Below are positions 7,858 to 16,757 of a stretch of 64,000 nt of DNA, piece after piece. How positions within the stretch are numbered: the first letter of the stretch is position 1; each line of letters starts with the position of its first letter. A model generated the notes under the pieces. The model did not search any database. It was given only the letters and a program-made list of their open reading frames with translations, and was not told the DNA's origin. The position numbers were made by a program, and so were the translations under genes. Origin of the DNA: Rugosimonospora africana (GTDB lineage: Bacteria; Actinomycetota; Actinomycetes; Mycobacteriales; Micromonosporaceae); NCBI RefSeq assembly GCF_016862975.1, contig NZ_BONZ01000061.1, positions 1 to 64,000 of the forward strand, written 5' to 3'.

Positions 7858-8409
7858 GGCCCTGCTGGCCGCGGCGTCCACCACCTCGATCAGCTCGTCC
7901 AGCGCGTACCCGCCGTCGTGGCGCTCCCCGTTGATGAAGAACGTCGGCGTGCCATTGACCCCGCTGCGCACGCCGCTGGCGAAGTCGCGCTGGATCCGGT
8001 CCAGGTACAGGTGCTCGTTGACCTCCCGGGCCACCGTGACGCCGGGCAGGCCGATCTGGTCCACGGCGGTGGTCACGAACGCCGGCTGGAACTGCTCCTG
8101 ATGCTCGTACAGCCAGGTGTGCATCTGCCAGAACCGGTCCCGTACCCCAGCCGCCTCCGCGGTCTCCGCCGCCACCTCGGAGTACGGGTGGACGTTCGTC
8201 AGCGGGAAGTGCCGGAACGCGAACCGCACCGTGTCCGGGCGCTGGTCCAGCAGCGCGTTGATGATCGGATGGGCCGCCGCGCAGAACGGGCACTGGTAGT
8301 CGCCGTACTCGACCAGGGTGACCGGGGCCTGGGCCGGCCCGCGCACGTGGTCGTAGTCCTGCACCGGGGTGATCAGGTGCGGGCTCACCTGCAGCGGCGT
8401 GGTGGTCAT
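7855..8409 (-). CDS. DsbA-family thioredoxin-fold protein
   Basis: 184 residues. The active site is C-P-F-C in VEYGDYQCPFCAAAHP, and the cis-proline loop is GVNGTPTFFINGERHDGGY, both standard for DsbA/FrnE-like oxidoreductases. There is no signal peptide, so it probably acts in the cytoplasm on thiols or as a detoxifying peroxide/isomerase factor. An EVAAETAEAAGVRDRFWQMH helical insert separates the two halves as in the family. It ends against the tandem array that follows the LLM gene. Confidence 0.88.
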   Translation of the reverse strand: MTTTPLQVSPHLITPVQDYDHVRGPAQAPVTLVEYGDYQCPFCAAAHPIINALLDQRPDTVRFAFRHFPLTNVHPYSEVAAETAEAAGVRDRFWQMHTWLYEHQEQFQPAFVTTAVDQIGLPGVTVAREVNEHLYLDRIQRDFASGVRSGVNGTPTFFINGERHDGGYALDELIEVVDAAASRA

Positions 8410-8573
8410 CGGGCAGTCCCCTCTCCCGCGGCCGGGGCGCTGCGGGCATGACGGAGCGGTCGGTCTCGGGTGAATCGTCCGCGCCGCCGGGGTGAGCGGG
8501 CATCACCTCGCCGGAGTGAGTCCGAATGTTCGTCCGGTTGCCAGGCATCGAACAACGTGCTCGAATGCCGACC

Positions 8574-11500
8574 ATGAGGCGCGCCCTGATCGCCAGCATC
8601 GTCCTCGCCGGCTCAGTGCTCGTGGTGGCCCCCGCGGCCGCGGCGACACCCGCCGGCCCCGGTGAGCTGTCCCGCTTCGACCTGGCTCGCAAGGATTGCC
8701 TGGGTACCGCGGCCGGACGCACCTCGAAGGTCTGGTACACGGTCGCCGGCGGCGTGCTGTCCGACGTCTACAGCCCGACCATCGACAACACCAACGTGCA
8801 GACCATGCAGTTTCTGGTCACCGACGGCGCCACGTTCACCGACCTGCAGTCCCGCGACACCGACTACACCGTGCGGTCGCTGGACGCCACCGGGATGGCG
8901 TGCGAGGTCACCAGCACCGCTCACAGCGGGAGGTACCGGCTGGTCACCGACTACGTCACCGACCCCGACCGGGACGCCGTGGTCATCCGGGTACGCCTGG
9001 TGCCCCTCCACGGATCCGGCGCGCTCAAGCTGTACGTCCGGCTCGACCCGAGCGTGAACGGCAACGGCGGCGGTGGTGCGACCAACGGCGGCGCCGACGA
9101 CGCCGGGGTCGACCCGGCCACCACCGCGCTGCTGGCCAGCGACCCGAACACGGTGACCAACGCGACCAACCGGGACTACGCGGTACCCACCGCCCTGGCC
9201 CTGCGCGCCGACCGCCCGTTCCCTGCCGCGACCAGCGGCTTCGCCGGTACCGGCAGCGACGGGCTGGCGCAGTTGGACGCGGACCACCGGCTGACCGCGC
9301 ACGACACCCAGGCGCTGCACGGCAACGTGGTGGACACCGCGCAGCTGGACGTCCGGTCCGGGTACGCGACGCTGGCGCTGGGATTCGGCCGCGACACCGG
9401 CGCCGCGATCGGTACCGCCGGAGCGGCGCTGCGCCGGCCGTTCACCGCCACGTACGCGAAGTACCGGGCCGGCTGGCGCGCCTACGACGCCGCCCTGCGC
9501 CGCCCGTCCGGCGAGGCGAGCGACGCGTACTGGCTGTCGGCCAACGTCCTGAAGGCCAGCGAGGACAAGACCTACCCGGGTGCCGTCGTGGCGTCGCTGG
9601 CCAGCCCCTGGGGCCAGGCGGTCAGCGCCGGGGACACCCCGAACGGCGCGCCGGTGTACTTCGGCTCCTACCGCGAGGTGTTCTCCCGCGACCTGTACGA
9701 GGCGTTCACCGGCCTGCTGGCCGACGGCGACCTGGCCACGGCCCGGGACACGGTGCGCTTCCTGTTCGGTCGTCAGCAACTGGCCGACGGCCGCTTCCCG
9801 CGCAACTCGCTGCTCAACGGCCGCACCGCTCCGGACACCGGCGGCGACCAACTCGACGAGTCCTCGTACCCGATCCTGATGGCCTGGCAGGCGGGGCTCG
9901 CCGGCGACGCGACGCTGTGGCCGGGCATCCGCCGGGCCGCCGATTTCGTGGTCGCGCACGGGCCGTCGTTCGGCAGCGAACGCTGGGAGGAACAGAGCGG
10001 CTACTCCCCCTCGACGATCGCCGCGGAGATCGCCGGGCTCGTCGCGGCCGGCGCCATCGCCGACGCGCACCACGACCCGGCCGCCGCCCGGGTGTACCGG
10101 TCGACCGCCGACGCGTTCACCCGTTCGATCAAGGACTGGACGGTGACCACGACCGGCCCGTACGGCGACGGCCGCTACTTCATCCGGCTGTCCAAGACCG
10201 GCGACCCGGACGCCGCGGTCGAGTACAACCTGGGCAACGGCAGCGTGTCCGCCGACCAGCGGGCGGTCGTGGACGCCGGTTTCCTGGAGCTGACCCGGCT
10301 GGGCATCCTGCCCGCCGACGATCCCGACGTGCTGCGCTCGCTGCCCGTTGTCGACCAGGTCATCGGCCGGCCGCAGGGCGTGTACCGGTACGGCACGGCG
10401 AGCACCGGCAGCGAGGACGGGTACGGCGACTGCTTCACCCCGGACCCGACGAGCTGCCCGGTCGACGGCCAGCCGTGGCCGACCGCCAACGCCGGGTCCG
10501 GGCACCTGTGGCCGGTGCTGTCCGGGGAGCGCGCCGAGCAGCGGCTGCAGGTGGGCGACCGGGCCGGTGCCCGGGCGGAGCTGAACCGGATGATCGCCGG
10601 CTCGTCCGGGGTCGGCCTGGTGCCGGAGCAGGTGTGGGAGGACCCCAACCTGCCCGCCTCCCCGTACGGCAGCGATCCGGCGACCGCGTCGATCGGCTTC
10701 GCCACCGGGCACGCCGCCGGTTCGGCGTCCCCGCTGACCTGGGCCCAGGCGCAGGAGCTGCGGCTGATCCTGTCGCTGTCGTCAACCGCGGACCGGCCGG
10801 GCGACGGATCCGGGTCGTCGGGCGGCCGGCCCGTGGAACAGCCGAGCGTGGTCCGCGACCGGTACGTGGCGCACCGGCCGCCGGCCGCCCTGCCGCTGAC
10901 CGTCACCGCGCCCGGGGACGGCACCTCCACCGGCGCCGGCACGGTCACCGTGACCGGGCGCACCACCCCGGGCGCGCAGGTGTCCGTCGCCGCGTCGCCG
11001 ACCGACGTCGGTACCGCGACCACGGTCGTGTCGGCCACCGCTGGCCGGCACGGCGACTTCTCCGCGACGGTACCGGTGGGCTTCGGCACCAACGTGCTGA
11101 CCGTGGCGGCGTCGCTGGGCGGGGCCAACGGCGGAGCCACCGGGTACGCCCGGATCAGCGTGGTGTCCACGGCGCTGCCGGGCACCGCCGTGCTGTCCGC
11201 CGACGATCCGTCCGGCGACGACCACGGGCCGGGCAGCTACACGTACCCGACCGCCGCTGACTTCCACGACGGCGCGTTCGACCTGCAGCAGTTCCAGGTG
11301 ATCGACGCCGGTGCCACCGTCTACCTGCGCGCCCAGCTGCGCGACCTGACCCCGACGTTCGGCTCGCCGCTGGGCGCCCAGCTGCTCGACGTCTACGTGC
11401 GCGACCCGTCCGCCCCGGCGTTCGCGACCGGCGCGCCGTACCCGTCGCGCAACTACCGGATCGCCACGGACTCGGCCTGGTCCAGCCGCATCGAGGTACA

Positions 11501-11882
11501 GGGCTTCGCCGACCCGGTGTTCGTGGACGCGGCCGGGCACAGCCTCGGTACCGTCGCCGTCTCGGCCAACCAGGCCACCCGCTCGATCCTGATCGCCGTA
11601 CCCGAGGCGGCCCTGGGCCACCCGGCCGCCGGCTGGGTGTTCACCGTCGCGCTGCACGGGCAGGACGGATTCAGCGCCGACCAGGCGCGCGGTTTCTCGG
11701 CCACCCCGCAGCCGTACCTGTTCGGGCTGTGCGCTCCAGGCGGTACCTCTCCGGTGTGCGGCATCGACCCGGCCTCCGCGCCGAAGGTGACCGACACCGT
11801 CACGCCGGCCGGCACCGACCAGGCCGGCGAGCTGGACCCGACCGCGGGGACGCCGACCCTGCACGGTGTGCCCGTGCCCTGA
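8574..11882 (+). CDS. Secreted GH15 glucodextranase/glucoamylase-like enzyme
   Basis: About 1102 residues. A signal peptide (MRRALIASIVLAGS...AAAATPA) is followed by a beta-sandwich N-domain (KVWYTVAGGVLSDVYSPTIDNTN), the GH15 (alpha/alpha)6 barrel (SYREVFSRDLYEAFTGLL; RWEEQSGYSPSTIAAEIAGL carrying the likely general acid; GLVPEQVWED carrying the likely base), an Ig-like module (VTVTGRTTPGAQVSV), and a C-terminal glucodextranase-like domain (LSADDPSGDDHGPGSYTYP). It should hydrolyse alpha-glucans or dextrans outside the cell. ATG 8574 begins the signal peptide; ATG 8565 is in frame. No strong ribosome site precedes either. The gene is followed by a stop-codon repeat array. Confidence 0.88.
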   Translation: MRRALIASIVLAGSVLVVAPAAAATPAGPGELSRFDLARKDCLGTAAGRTSKVWYTVAGGVLSDVYSPTIDNTNVQTMQFLVTDGATFTDLQSRDTDYTVRSLDATGMACEVTSTAHSGRYRLVTDYVTDPDRDAVVIRVRLVPLHGSGALKLYVRLDPSVNGNGGGGATNGGADDAGVDPATTALLASDPNTVTNATNRDYAVPTALALRADRPFPAATSGFAGTGSDGLAQLDADHRLTAHDTQALHGNVVDTAQLDVRSGYATLALGFGRDTGAAIGTAGAALRRPFTATYAKYRAGWRAYDAALRRPSGEASDAYWLSANVLKASEDKTYPGAVVASLASPWGQAVSAGDTPNGAPVYFGSYREVFSRDLYEAFTGLLADGDLATARDTVRFLFGRQQLADGRFPRNSLLNGRTAPDTGGDQLDESSYPILMAWQAGLAGDATLWPGIRRAADFVVAHGPSFGSERWEEQSGYSPSTIAAEIAGLVAAGAIADAHHDPAAARVYRSTADAFTRSIKDWTVTTTGPYGDGRYFIRLSKTGDPDAAVEYNLGNGSVSADQRAVVDAGFLELTRLGILPADDPDVLRSLPVVDQVIGRPQGVYRYGTASTGSEDGYGDCFTPDPTSCPVDGQPWPTANAGSGHLWPVLSGERAEQRLQVGDRAGARAELNRMIAGSSGVGLVPEQVWEDPNLPASPYGSDPATASIGFATGHAAGSASPLTWAQAQELRLILSLSSTADRPGDGSGSSGGRPVEQPSVVRDRYVAHRPPAALPLTVTAPGDGTSTGAGTVTVTGRTTPGAQVSVAASPTDVGTATTVVSATAGRHGDFSATVPVGFGTNVLTVAASLGGANGGATGYARISVVSTALPGTAVLSADDPSGDDHGPGSYTYPTAADFHDGAFDLQQFQVIDAGATVYLRAQLRDLTPTFGSPLGAQLLDVYVRDPSAPAFATGAPYPSRNYRIATDSAWSSRIEVQGFADPVFVDAAGHSLGTVAVSANQATRSILIAVPEAALGHPAAGWVFTVALHGQDGFSADQARGFSATPQPYLFGLCAPGGTSPVCGIDPASAPKVTDTVTPAGTDQAGELDPTAGTPTLHGVPVP

Positions 11883-11956
11883 CCGCCCGCCCCTGACCGC
11901 CGCCCTGACCGCCGCCCCTGACTGCCGAGCCTGACCGCCGAGCCCCTGACCGCCGA
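11878..11956. repeat. Stop-codon-containing tandem repeat after GH15 gene
   Basis: Six imperfect 12-14 bp units CCCTGACCGCC(G). The first contains the GH15 gene's own TGA stop. Confidence 0.8.
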
Positions 11957-12071
11957 AATCCCTGGCAGCGGCGCGACCGCCGGAGGGAGGCGCCCGGCTG
12001 GCCGGGTAGCGTTCATGACCGGCCCGGCCCGACGCCCGGCCGGTGGCGAGCCGTACGGGAGGGTCTGGATC

Positions 12072-13013
12072 ATGATCGGTGTCGCGGACGTGGAGGCCGC
12101 CGCGCGGCGGATCGCCGGCCGGGTGCGCCGCACCCCGGTGCTGTCCGTCGAGGGCGGGGCGTTCGACGGCGTCGCCGACCCGACCTGGCTGAAGCTGGAG
12201 TACCTGCAGCACACCGGATCGTTCAAGGCCCGCGGCGCGATGAACCGGCTGCTGTCCGCGGCCGAGGCCGGCAACCTGGGCGACGGGGTGGTGGCGGCAT
12301 CGGGTGGCAACGCCGGGCTCGCCGTCGCGTACGCGGCCGGGATCCTCGGCGTACCGGCCGAGGTGTACGTGCCGCTGACCGCCCCCGAGGTCAAGGTCAG
12401 GAAGCTCAAGGCACTGGGCGCCGAGGTGCGCCAGGTCGGGGCCGAGTACGCCGAGGCCAACGCGGCGGCCCTCGAACGGGCGGCGCAGACCGGGGCGCTG
12501 TTCTGCCACGCGTACGACCAGCCGGAGATCTGCGCCGGTCAGGGCACCCTGGCACTGGAGATGCTCGACCAGGTCGACGGGCTGGACACGGTGATCCTCG
12601 CGGTGGGCGGCGGGGGCCTGCTGGCCGGTGTCGCGGCCGCGCTGCACTGCCGGGCACGGGTCGTCGGTGCGGAGCCGGAGACGATCCCGACGCTGCACGC
12701 CGCGCTGGCCGCCGGGCAGCCGGTGGACGTCGAGGTGTCCGGCATCGCGGCCGACGCGCTGGGTGCCCGCCGCCTCGGCGACATCGCCTACCGGGTCGCG
12801 GTCGACACCGGGGTGCGCAGCGTGCTGGTCTCCGATCAGGAGGTGGTCGAGGCCCGCCGGCTCTTGTGGGAACAATGCCGGATCGTGATGGAGCACGGCA
12901 CCGCCACGGCACTGGCCGCACTGGTCACCGGCGCGTACCGGCCGGAGCCCGGCGAGCGGGTCGGAATCCTGATCTGCGGAGCGAACACCAACCCCGCCGA
13001 CCTCGCGCATTGA
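12072..13013 (+). CDS. PLP-dependent threonine/serine dehydratase-like enzyme
   Basis: 313 residues, fold-type II PLP enzyme. The Schiff-base lysine lies in LEYLQHTGSFKARGAMN. The substrate loop is AASGGNAGLAVAYAA and the phosphate-binding glycine loop is AVGGGGLLAGVAAA. The C-terminus CGANTNPADL replaces the usual CGGN/S-G-GN motif. There is no ACT regulatory domain, so it resembles the short catabolic threonine dehydratases. GGGAGGG lies about 9 nt before the ATG. Neighbours give no pathway hint. Confidence 0.87.
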   Translation: MIGVADVEAAARRIAGRVRRTPVLSVEGGAFDGVADPTWLKLEYLQHTGSFKARGAMNRLLSAAEAGNLGDGVVAASGGNAGLAVAYAAGILGVPAEVYVPLTAPEVKVRKLKALGAEVRQVGAEYAEANAAALERAAQTGALFCHAYDQPEICAGQGTLALEMLDQVDGLDTVILAVGGGGLLAGVAAALHCRARVVGAEPETIPTLHAALAAGQPVDVEVSGIAADALGARRLGDIAYRVAVDTGVRSVLVSDQEVVEARRLLWEQCRIVMEHGTATALAALVTGAYRPEPGERVGILICGANTNPADLAH

Positions 13014-13181
13014 CCGGTCCGCCGCCGGCCAAACGGCAGGCCGTAGGCGGTAGACGCGGACGGTGAGCGCGGACGCTCAGCGCGGACCGTGGGCGCGGGC
13101 GTGCGCGCGCATTCATTCCGGTGATTCGTAGGATCGTTCCGAATGACTCGGCGGCGATCGGTGCGCCAACCGCGATCGATC

Positions 13182-13199
13182 GCGGGCCTAACGGCCCGC
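13182..13199. terminator. Hairpin at the lsr2 stop codon
   Basis: GCGGGCC-TAAC-GGCCCGC, a 7-bp perfect stem over the TAG stop of lsr2, without a U-tract, as is common for high-GC terminators. Confidence 0.45.
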
Positions 13200-13535
13200 C
13201 TCTGCCTCGTACTGTTCGGCGATCGCCCGCGGAATGCGTCCCCGCTCGGACAGCGCCATTCCCTTGCGCTTCGCCCAATCGCGGATCGCCTGGTTCTGCA
13301 CGCGGTCCGAGCGCGCCGGAACGGCGGTGCGGGCGCGCGCGGTGCTCGCCACATGACCGCGACCCACACGCCGCGCGGACTGCACGTACTTCTCCAGGGA
13401 CTTACGCAGCTTATCGGCGTGCCGGGCAGAGAGGTCAATTTCGTAGCTGGTGCCGTCCAGAGCGAACTTCAGGGTTTCATCGGCCTGCGCGCCATCGATG
13501 TCGTCCAGCAGGTCAACGTGAACTTTGCGGGCCAC
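13188..13535 (-). CDS. lsr2: Lsr2 nucleoid-associated xenogeneic silencer
   Basis: 115 residues. The N-terminal dimerisation domain opens ARKVHVDLLDDIDG and contains TLKFALDGTSYEIDLS; the linker is basic; the C-terminal DNA-binding domain has IRDWAKRKGMALSERGRIP, with the RGR minor-groove hook that recognises AT-rich DNA. GTG 13535 is chosen because GGAGG lies 5 nt upstream; the in-frame ATG further upstream would add an atypical leader. Lsr2 silences horizontally acquired DNA, relevant to the IS607 element 3 kb away. Confidence 0.94.
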   Translation of the reverse strand: MARKVHVDLLDDIDGAQADETLKFALDGTSYEIDLSARHADKLRKSLEKYVQSARRVGRGHVASTARARTAVPARSDRVQNQAIRDWAKRKGMALSERGRIPRAIAEQYEAEAGR

Positions 13536-13905
13536 TTCTGCCTCCGGTAGTCGCGGGAACTGCTCATTCAATCATCGCATAACGATGCGCGATGGGAACG
13601 TAACACGGCCAATCCGGCGCTTTCCGTACCGCGCCCTAACGACCCACGGGCACATCGTGGAGTGGGGCGCAGGAATTGGCAGCGTTCTTTTGGGTGAACG
13701 ATCGGCGACACGCGGAAGAAAGGGGGGTACACGGAATTCATTGCGGAATACGCGCAGTCTCCCGCTCGATGACGTCGATCAACTCGCGCGGATTTCCGGC
13801 GGCGCGCTCCCTGCGGTGTCGGGGCTGACGCCGGGCGAACGCCTCCGAATAGTGAGCGGATCTCCGGGTAAGGGCACCTGCGAAAACCAGAACCAGGGGG
13901 ACCAA
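13536..13905. other. 370-bp divergent intergenic region (lsr2 / NmrA gene)
   Basis: No gene is recognised. The segment has noticeably lower GC near lsr2 (CATTCAATCATCGCATAACG), fitting an lsr2 promoter. An open frame reads into the NmrA gene but shows no family similarity. Confidence 0.5.
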
Positions 13906-14766
13906 GTGATCATCGCCATCACCGGGGCCGCCGGGCTGCTCGGCCGGCTCGTTATCGACGAGTTGCTCGGCCGGGGCGTGCCCGCTTCGGACATCATCGC
14001 CGCGGTCCGGGAGCCACAGCAGGCGGCCGACCTCGCCGAGCGCGGCGTTCAGGTGCGGGAGGCGGACTACGACCAGCCGGAGACGCTGTGCCGCGCGTTC
14101 CTCGGCGCCGACCGGCTCTTGCTGATCTCCTCCAGCGAAGCCGGACACCGGATCGAACAGCACCGCAATGTGATCGAGGCGGCGTTGTCGCACGACATCC
14201 GGCAGATCGCTTACACCAGCATCCTGCACGCGGACACCAGCAGTGTCCCGCTGGCCGCCGAGCACAAGGCCACCGAGGCGATCATCCGGGAGAGCCGAGT
14301 CCCGTTCGCGTTCCTGCGCAACAGCTGGTACCTGGAGAACTACACCTCCCGGATCACGCAGATCCTGGACAGCGGGGTGATCCTGGGGGCCGCCGGCGAC
14401 GGCCGGGTCGCCGCGGCCACCCGGGCCGACTACGCCGCCGCGGCGGCGTCGGTGCTGGCCGGCAGCGGTACCGGGGACGCGGTGTACGAGCTGGGCGGCG
14501 ACACCCCGTTCACGCTCCCCGAGCTGGCCGCCGAGATCTCCCGGCAGACGGGCACCGAAGTCGTGTACCGCGACATGTCGCCCGACGAGTACGCCAAGGC
14601 GCTGATCGACACCGGCGTACCGGACGCCTACGCCGCCGCGATGGCCGACGCGGACGTCGGGCTGTCGAAGGGCGAACTGGACACCGACAGCGGCGACCTC
14701 CACCGGCTGGCCGGCAGGCCCACCACCACGCTCGCCGACGCGGTGTCGGCCGGGCTGCAGACCTGA
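13906..14766 (+). CDS. NmrA-like NAD(P)-binding reductase (QOR2 type)
   Basis: 286 residues, Rossmann fold starting IIAITGAAGLLGRLVIDELLGRG with the G-x2-G-x2-G dinucleotide motif. LLLISSSEAGHRIEQHRNVIEAA and IAYTSILHADTS match the NmrA/QOR2 (quinone oxidoreductase 2) branch, and FAFLRNSWYLENY is characteristic. Expected to reduce quinones or sense NADP(H). GTG start with AGGGGG 6 nt upstream. Monocistronic. Confidence 0.85.
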   Translation: MIIAITGAAGLLGRLVIDELLGRGVPASDIIAAVREPQQAADLAERGVQVREADYDQPETLCRAFLGADRLLLISSSEAGHRIEQHRNVIEAALSHDIRQIAYTSILHADTSSVPLAAEHKATEAIIRESRVPFAFLRNSWYLENYTSRITQILDSGVILGAAGDGRVAAATRADYAAAAASVLAGSGTGDAVYELGGDTPFTLPELAAEISRQTGTEVVYRDMSPDEYAKALIDTGVPDAYAAAMADADVGLSKGELDTDSGDLHRLAGRPTTTLADAVSAGLQT

Positions 14767-14869
14767 GCGGAGGCGCCCGAGGCGCCGGCACCGCGGGTAC
14801 CGGAGCCGATCCGGGAATCGATCGGCGTCCGGTCTACCGATCGCGCCGGGGCGCCCCTATATTGACGGC

Positions 14870-16084
14870 GTGCCCGAGGCCGTTGTCGCCGACTCGGTAG
14901 CGGCCGAGGAGCGCGAACCCGCTGTCGAATCCGCGCCGCGCGGCTGGCGCGACTCGTTGCTCGTCGGGCTGTGGACCTGGCTTGCCGGGTTGCTCGCCTG
15001 CGTCCTGGTCACCGCGGTCGCCTGGCTGCCGTTCGAGCAGATCCGCGACGCGCCCCGCACGCTCGGCGAGGTACTGGACAACTGGCACCGCTGGGACACC
15101 ACCTGGTATGTAATCATCGCGCAGTCCGGCTACCGGTTCGACTCGCGCGCCGCGGCGTTCTTTCCGCTGTACCCGCTGGTGGTGCGGGGCGTCGACCCGG
15201 TCGTACCGGGCGACGCGTTCGTCGCCGCCCTGGTGGTGTCGATCCTGACCTGCTACGCGGCGCTGGTCGTGATCCACCGGCTGGCCGCCGACGGCCTCGG
15301 CGACGAGGCCGGCCGGCGCACGGTCTTCTACCTGCTCGCGTTCCCGACCGGGTTCTTCCTGATCGCCGCGTACAACGAGTCGATGTTCCTCGCGCTGGCG
15401 GCCGGCTCGATGTACTGCATGCGCCGCCGGATCTGGTGGCTCGCCGCGCTGCTGGCGGGCCTCGCCAGCGGTACCCGGCTGGTCGGAGTCCTGCTGGCCG
15501 TCGTGTTCGTGTACGAGTACCTGCGCCAGCGCGGCTTCGACCCGCGCCGGATCCGGCCCGACCTGCTCTGGGTACTGCTCACCCCGGCCGGCCTGGTCGG
15601 ATACGCCGGGTACTGCGCGCACGCGTTCGGCGACCCGCTGTTCTTCGAGAAGGCGCAGGGGGTCTGGTCGCGGGACGGGTACAGCGCACCGTGGACGACG
15701 GTGGCCGACGTCCTTCGGCTGATCATTCATCAGTCGGTACTGCTGTCCCCCACCGAGGTCCGCAACGTCATCAACCTCGGTACCGCGCTGGGCGTGCTGT
15801 TCTTCCTCTACCTCGCCCTCGACAGCCGGTGGGGGCTGGGTCGGGACCAGTCGTACCTGGTGCTGTTCGCGGCCATGGACATCGCGCTGCCGCTGCTCAG
15901 CCCGCTGCACACGGACTACCCGCTCAGCTCGACGTGGCGGTTCGCGCTGGAGTGCCTGCCGGTGTTCATGGTGCTGGCCAGGATGGGTGGTAACCGCACC
16001 TTCGACCGCTTCTACCTGATGGCCGCGCTGCCGGTGCAGGGCGTGATGATCCTGACGTTCGTCCAGAACCAGTTCGTGGCCTAA
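14870..16084 (+). CDS. PIG-V-like mannosyltransferase, polytopic membrane protein
   Basis: 404 residues with about ten membrane helices. The extracytoplasmic loop after the first helix has LDNWHRWDTTWYVIIAQSGY, the W-D-x2-W-Y motif of the GT-C PIG-V/GT76 type, followed by AAAFFPLYPLVVR. YLLAFPTGFFLIAAYNESMFLAL also matches that family. In actinobacteria these enzymes use polyprenyl-phosphate sugars to glycosylate lipids or secreted proteins. The GTG start is at a promoter-proximal position. The gene ends just before the IS607-type element. Confidence 0.82.
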   Translation: MPEAVVADSVAAEEREPAVESAPRGWRDSLLVGLWTWLAGLLACVLVTAVAWLPFEQIRDAPRTLGEVLDNWHRWDTTWYVIIAQSGYRFDSRAAAFFPLYPLVVRGVDPVVPGDAFVAALVVSILTCYAALVVIHRLAADGLGDEAGRRTVFYLLAFPTGFFLIAAYNESMFLALAAGSMYCMRRRIWWLAALLAGLASGTRLVGVLLAVVFVYEYLRQRGFDPRRIRPDLLWVLLTPAGLVGYAGYCAHAFGDPLFFEKAQGVWSRDGYSAPWTTVADVLRLIIHQSVLLSPTEVRNVINLGTALGVLFFLYLALDSRWGLGRDQSYLVLFAAMDIALPLLSPLHTDYPLSSTWRFALECLPVFMVLARMGGNRTFDRFYLMAALPVQGVMILTFVQNQFVA

Positions 16085-16148
16085 GCGGGTCGCACGGGGT
16101 GTGTGACTGTCGGCTGATTGGCTAAGCGAAGCTATTTGATAAGGTTCG

Positions 16149-16757
16149 ATGGTGTTGTTGCTTTCGTCAAGGTCTGGCGGCTGAGCGGATAGGTGTTCAT
16201 CCGGTGAGGTTGCGTCGTTGGGCGGATGAGGGTCGTGGTGACGCGGGTTGGTCGGGGACGCCGGTTCGATTCTGTGGTGTTGGATTTGTTCGCGGGGCGT
16301 GCTGTGGTGCGGGGTCCCCGGTATGAGGCGTTGTGTGTGCGGGTGTCGGGCACGACGGGGCAGGAGACGTCGTTGGTGGCCCAGGAGGCAGAAACTGCGG
16401 GCGGCGGCCAGCGGCGAGGTGGTCGCGGTGTTCAAGGACAGGGCGTCTGGGTTGCGGGAGAACTGGCAGGGATTGATCCGGCTGTTGAAGGCTGCGGCGG
16501 CCGGTGAGTTCACCGTGGTGCGGGTGGCTGGTCAGGATCGGTTGGCCCGGTTCGGCACCCAGTGGCGTTCGGCGTTGCTGGCCCGTGATGGGGCCGGTGT
16601 GGAGGTGGCGCATCCGAAAGGCTCGGCCGGCGGGGTCGAGGAACTACTGGCCGATTTCATGTCGTTGGTGGCCACGTTCGCTGGGCGGATGTACGGGATC
16701 CGGGATCGTGAGGCCAAGCGCCGGTTGCTGGACGCCGCTGGTGGGGATGTGGGCTAG
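16149..16757 (+). pseudogene. tnpA: IS607 TnpA serine recombinase, frame-broken
   Basis: Homology runs through three reading frames. In one, an N-terminal MerR-like helix-turn-helix reads LAAERIGVHPVRLRRWADEG (from 16174). In a second, TRVGRGRRFD and RYEALCVRVSGTTGQETSLV supply the catalytic serine domain start. In the third, LRAAASGEVVAVFKDRASGL, VRVAGQDRLARFG and MSLVATFAGRMYG complete the fold to the TAG at 16757. Shifts occur near 16170, 16225 and 16390. No single frame has a start codon and a full protein, so the transposase is dead unless several frameshifts are suppressed. Confidence 0.8.

Noticed and set aside
8613-10712. Long antisense open frames in the GH15 gene
   Set aside because: High-GC shadow frames rich in Arg/Gly/Val with no domain; the plus-strand protein is fully recognisable.
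16149-16757. Programmed frameshifting to make full TnpA
   Set aside because: Two to three shifts without slippery heptamers or a start codon in the first frame; decay is simpler.
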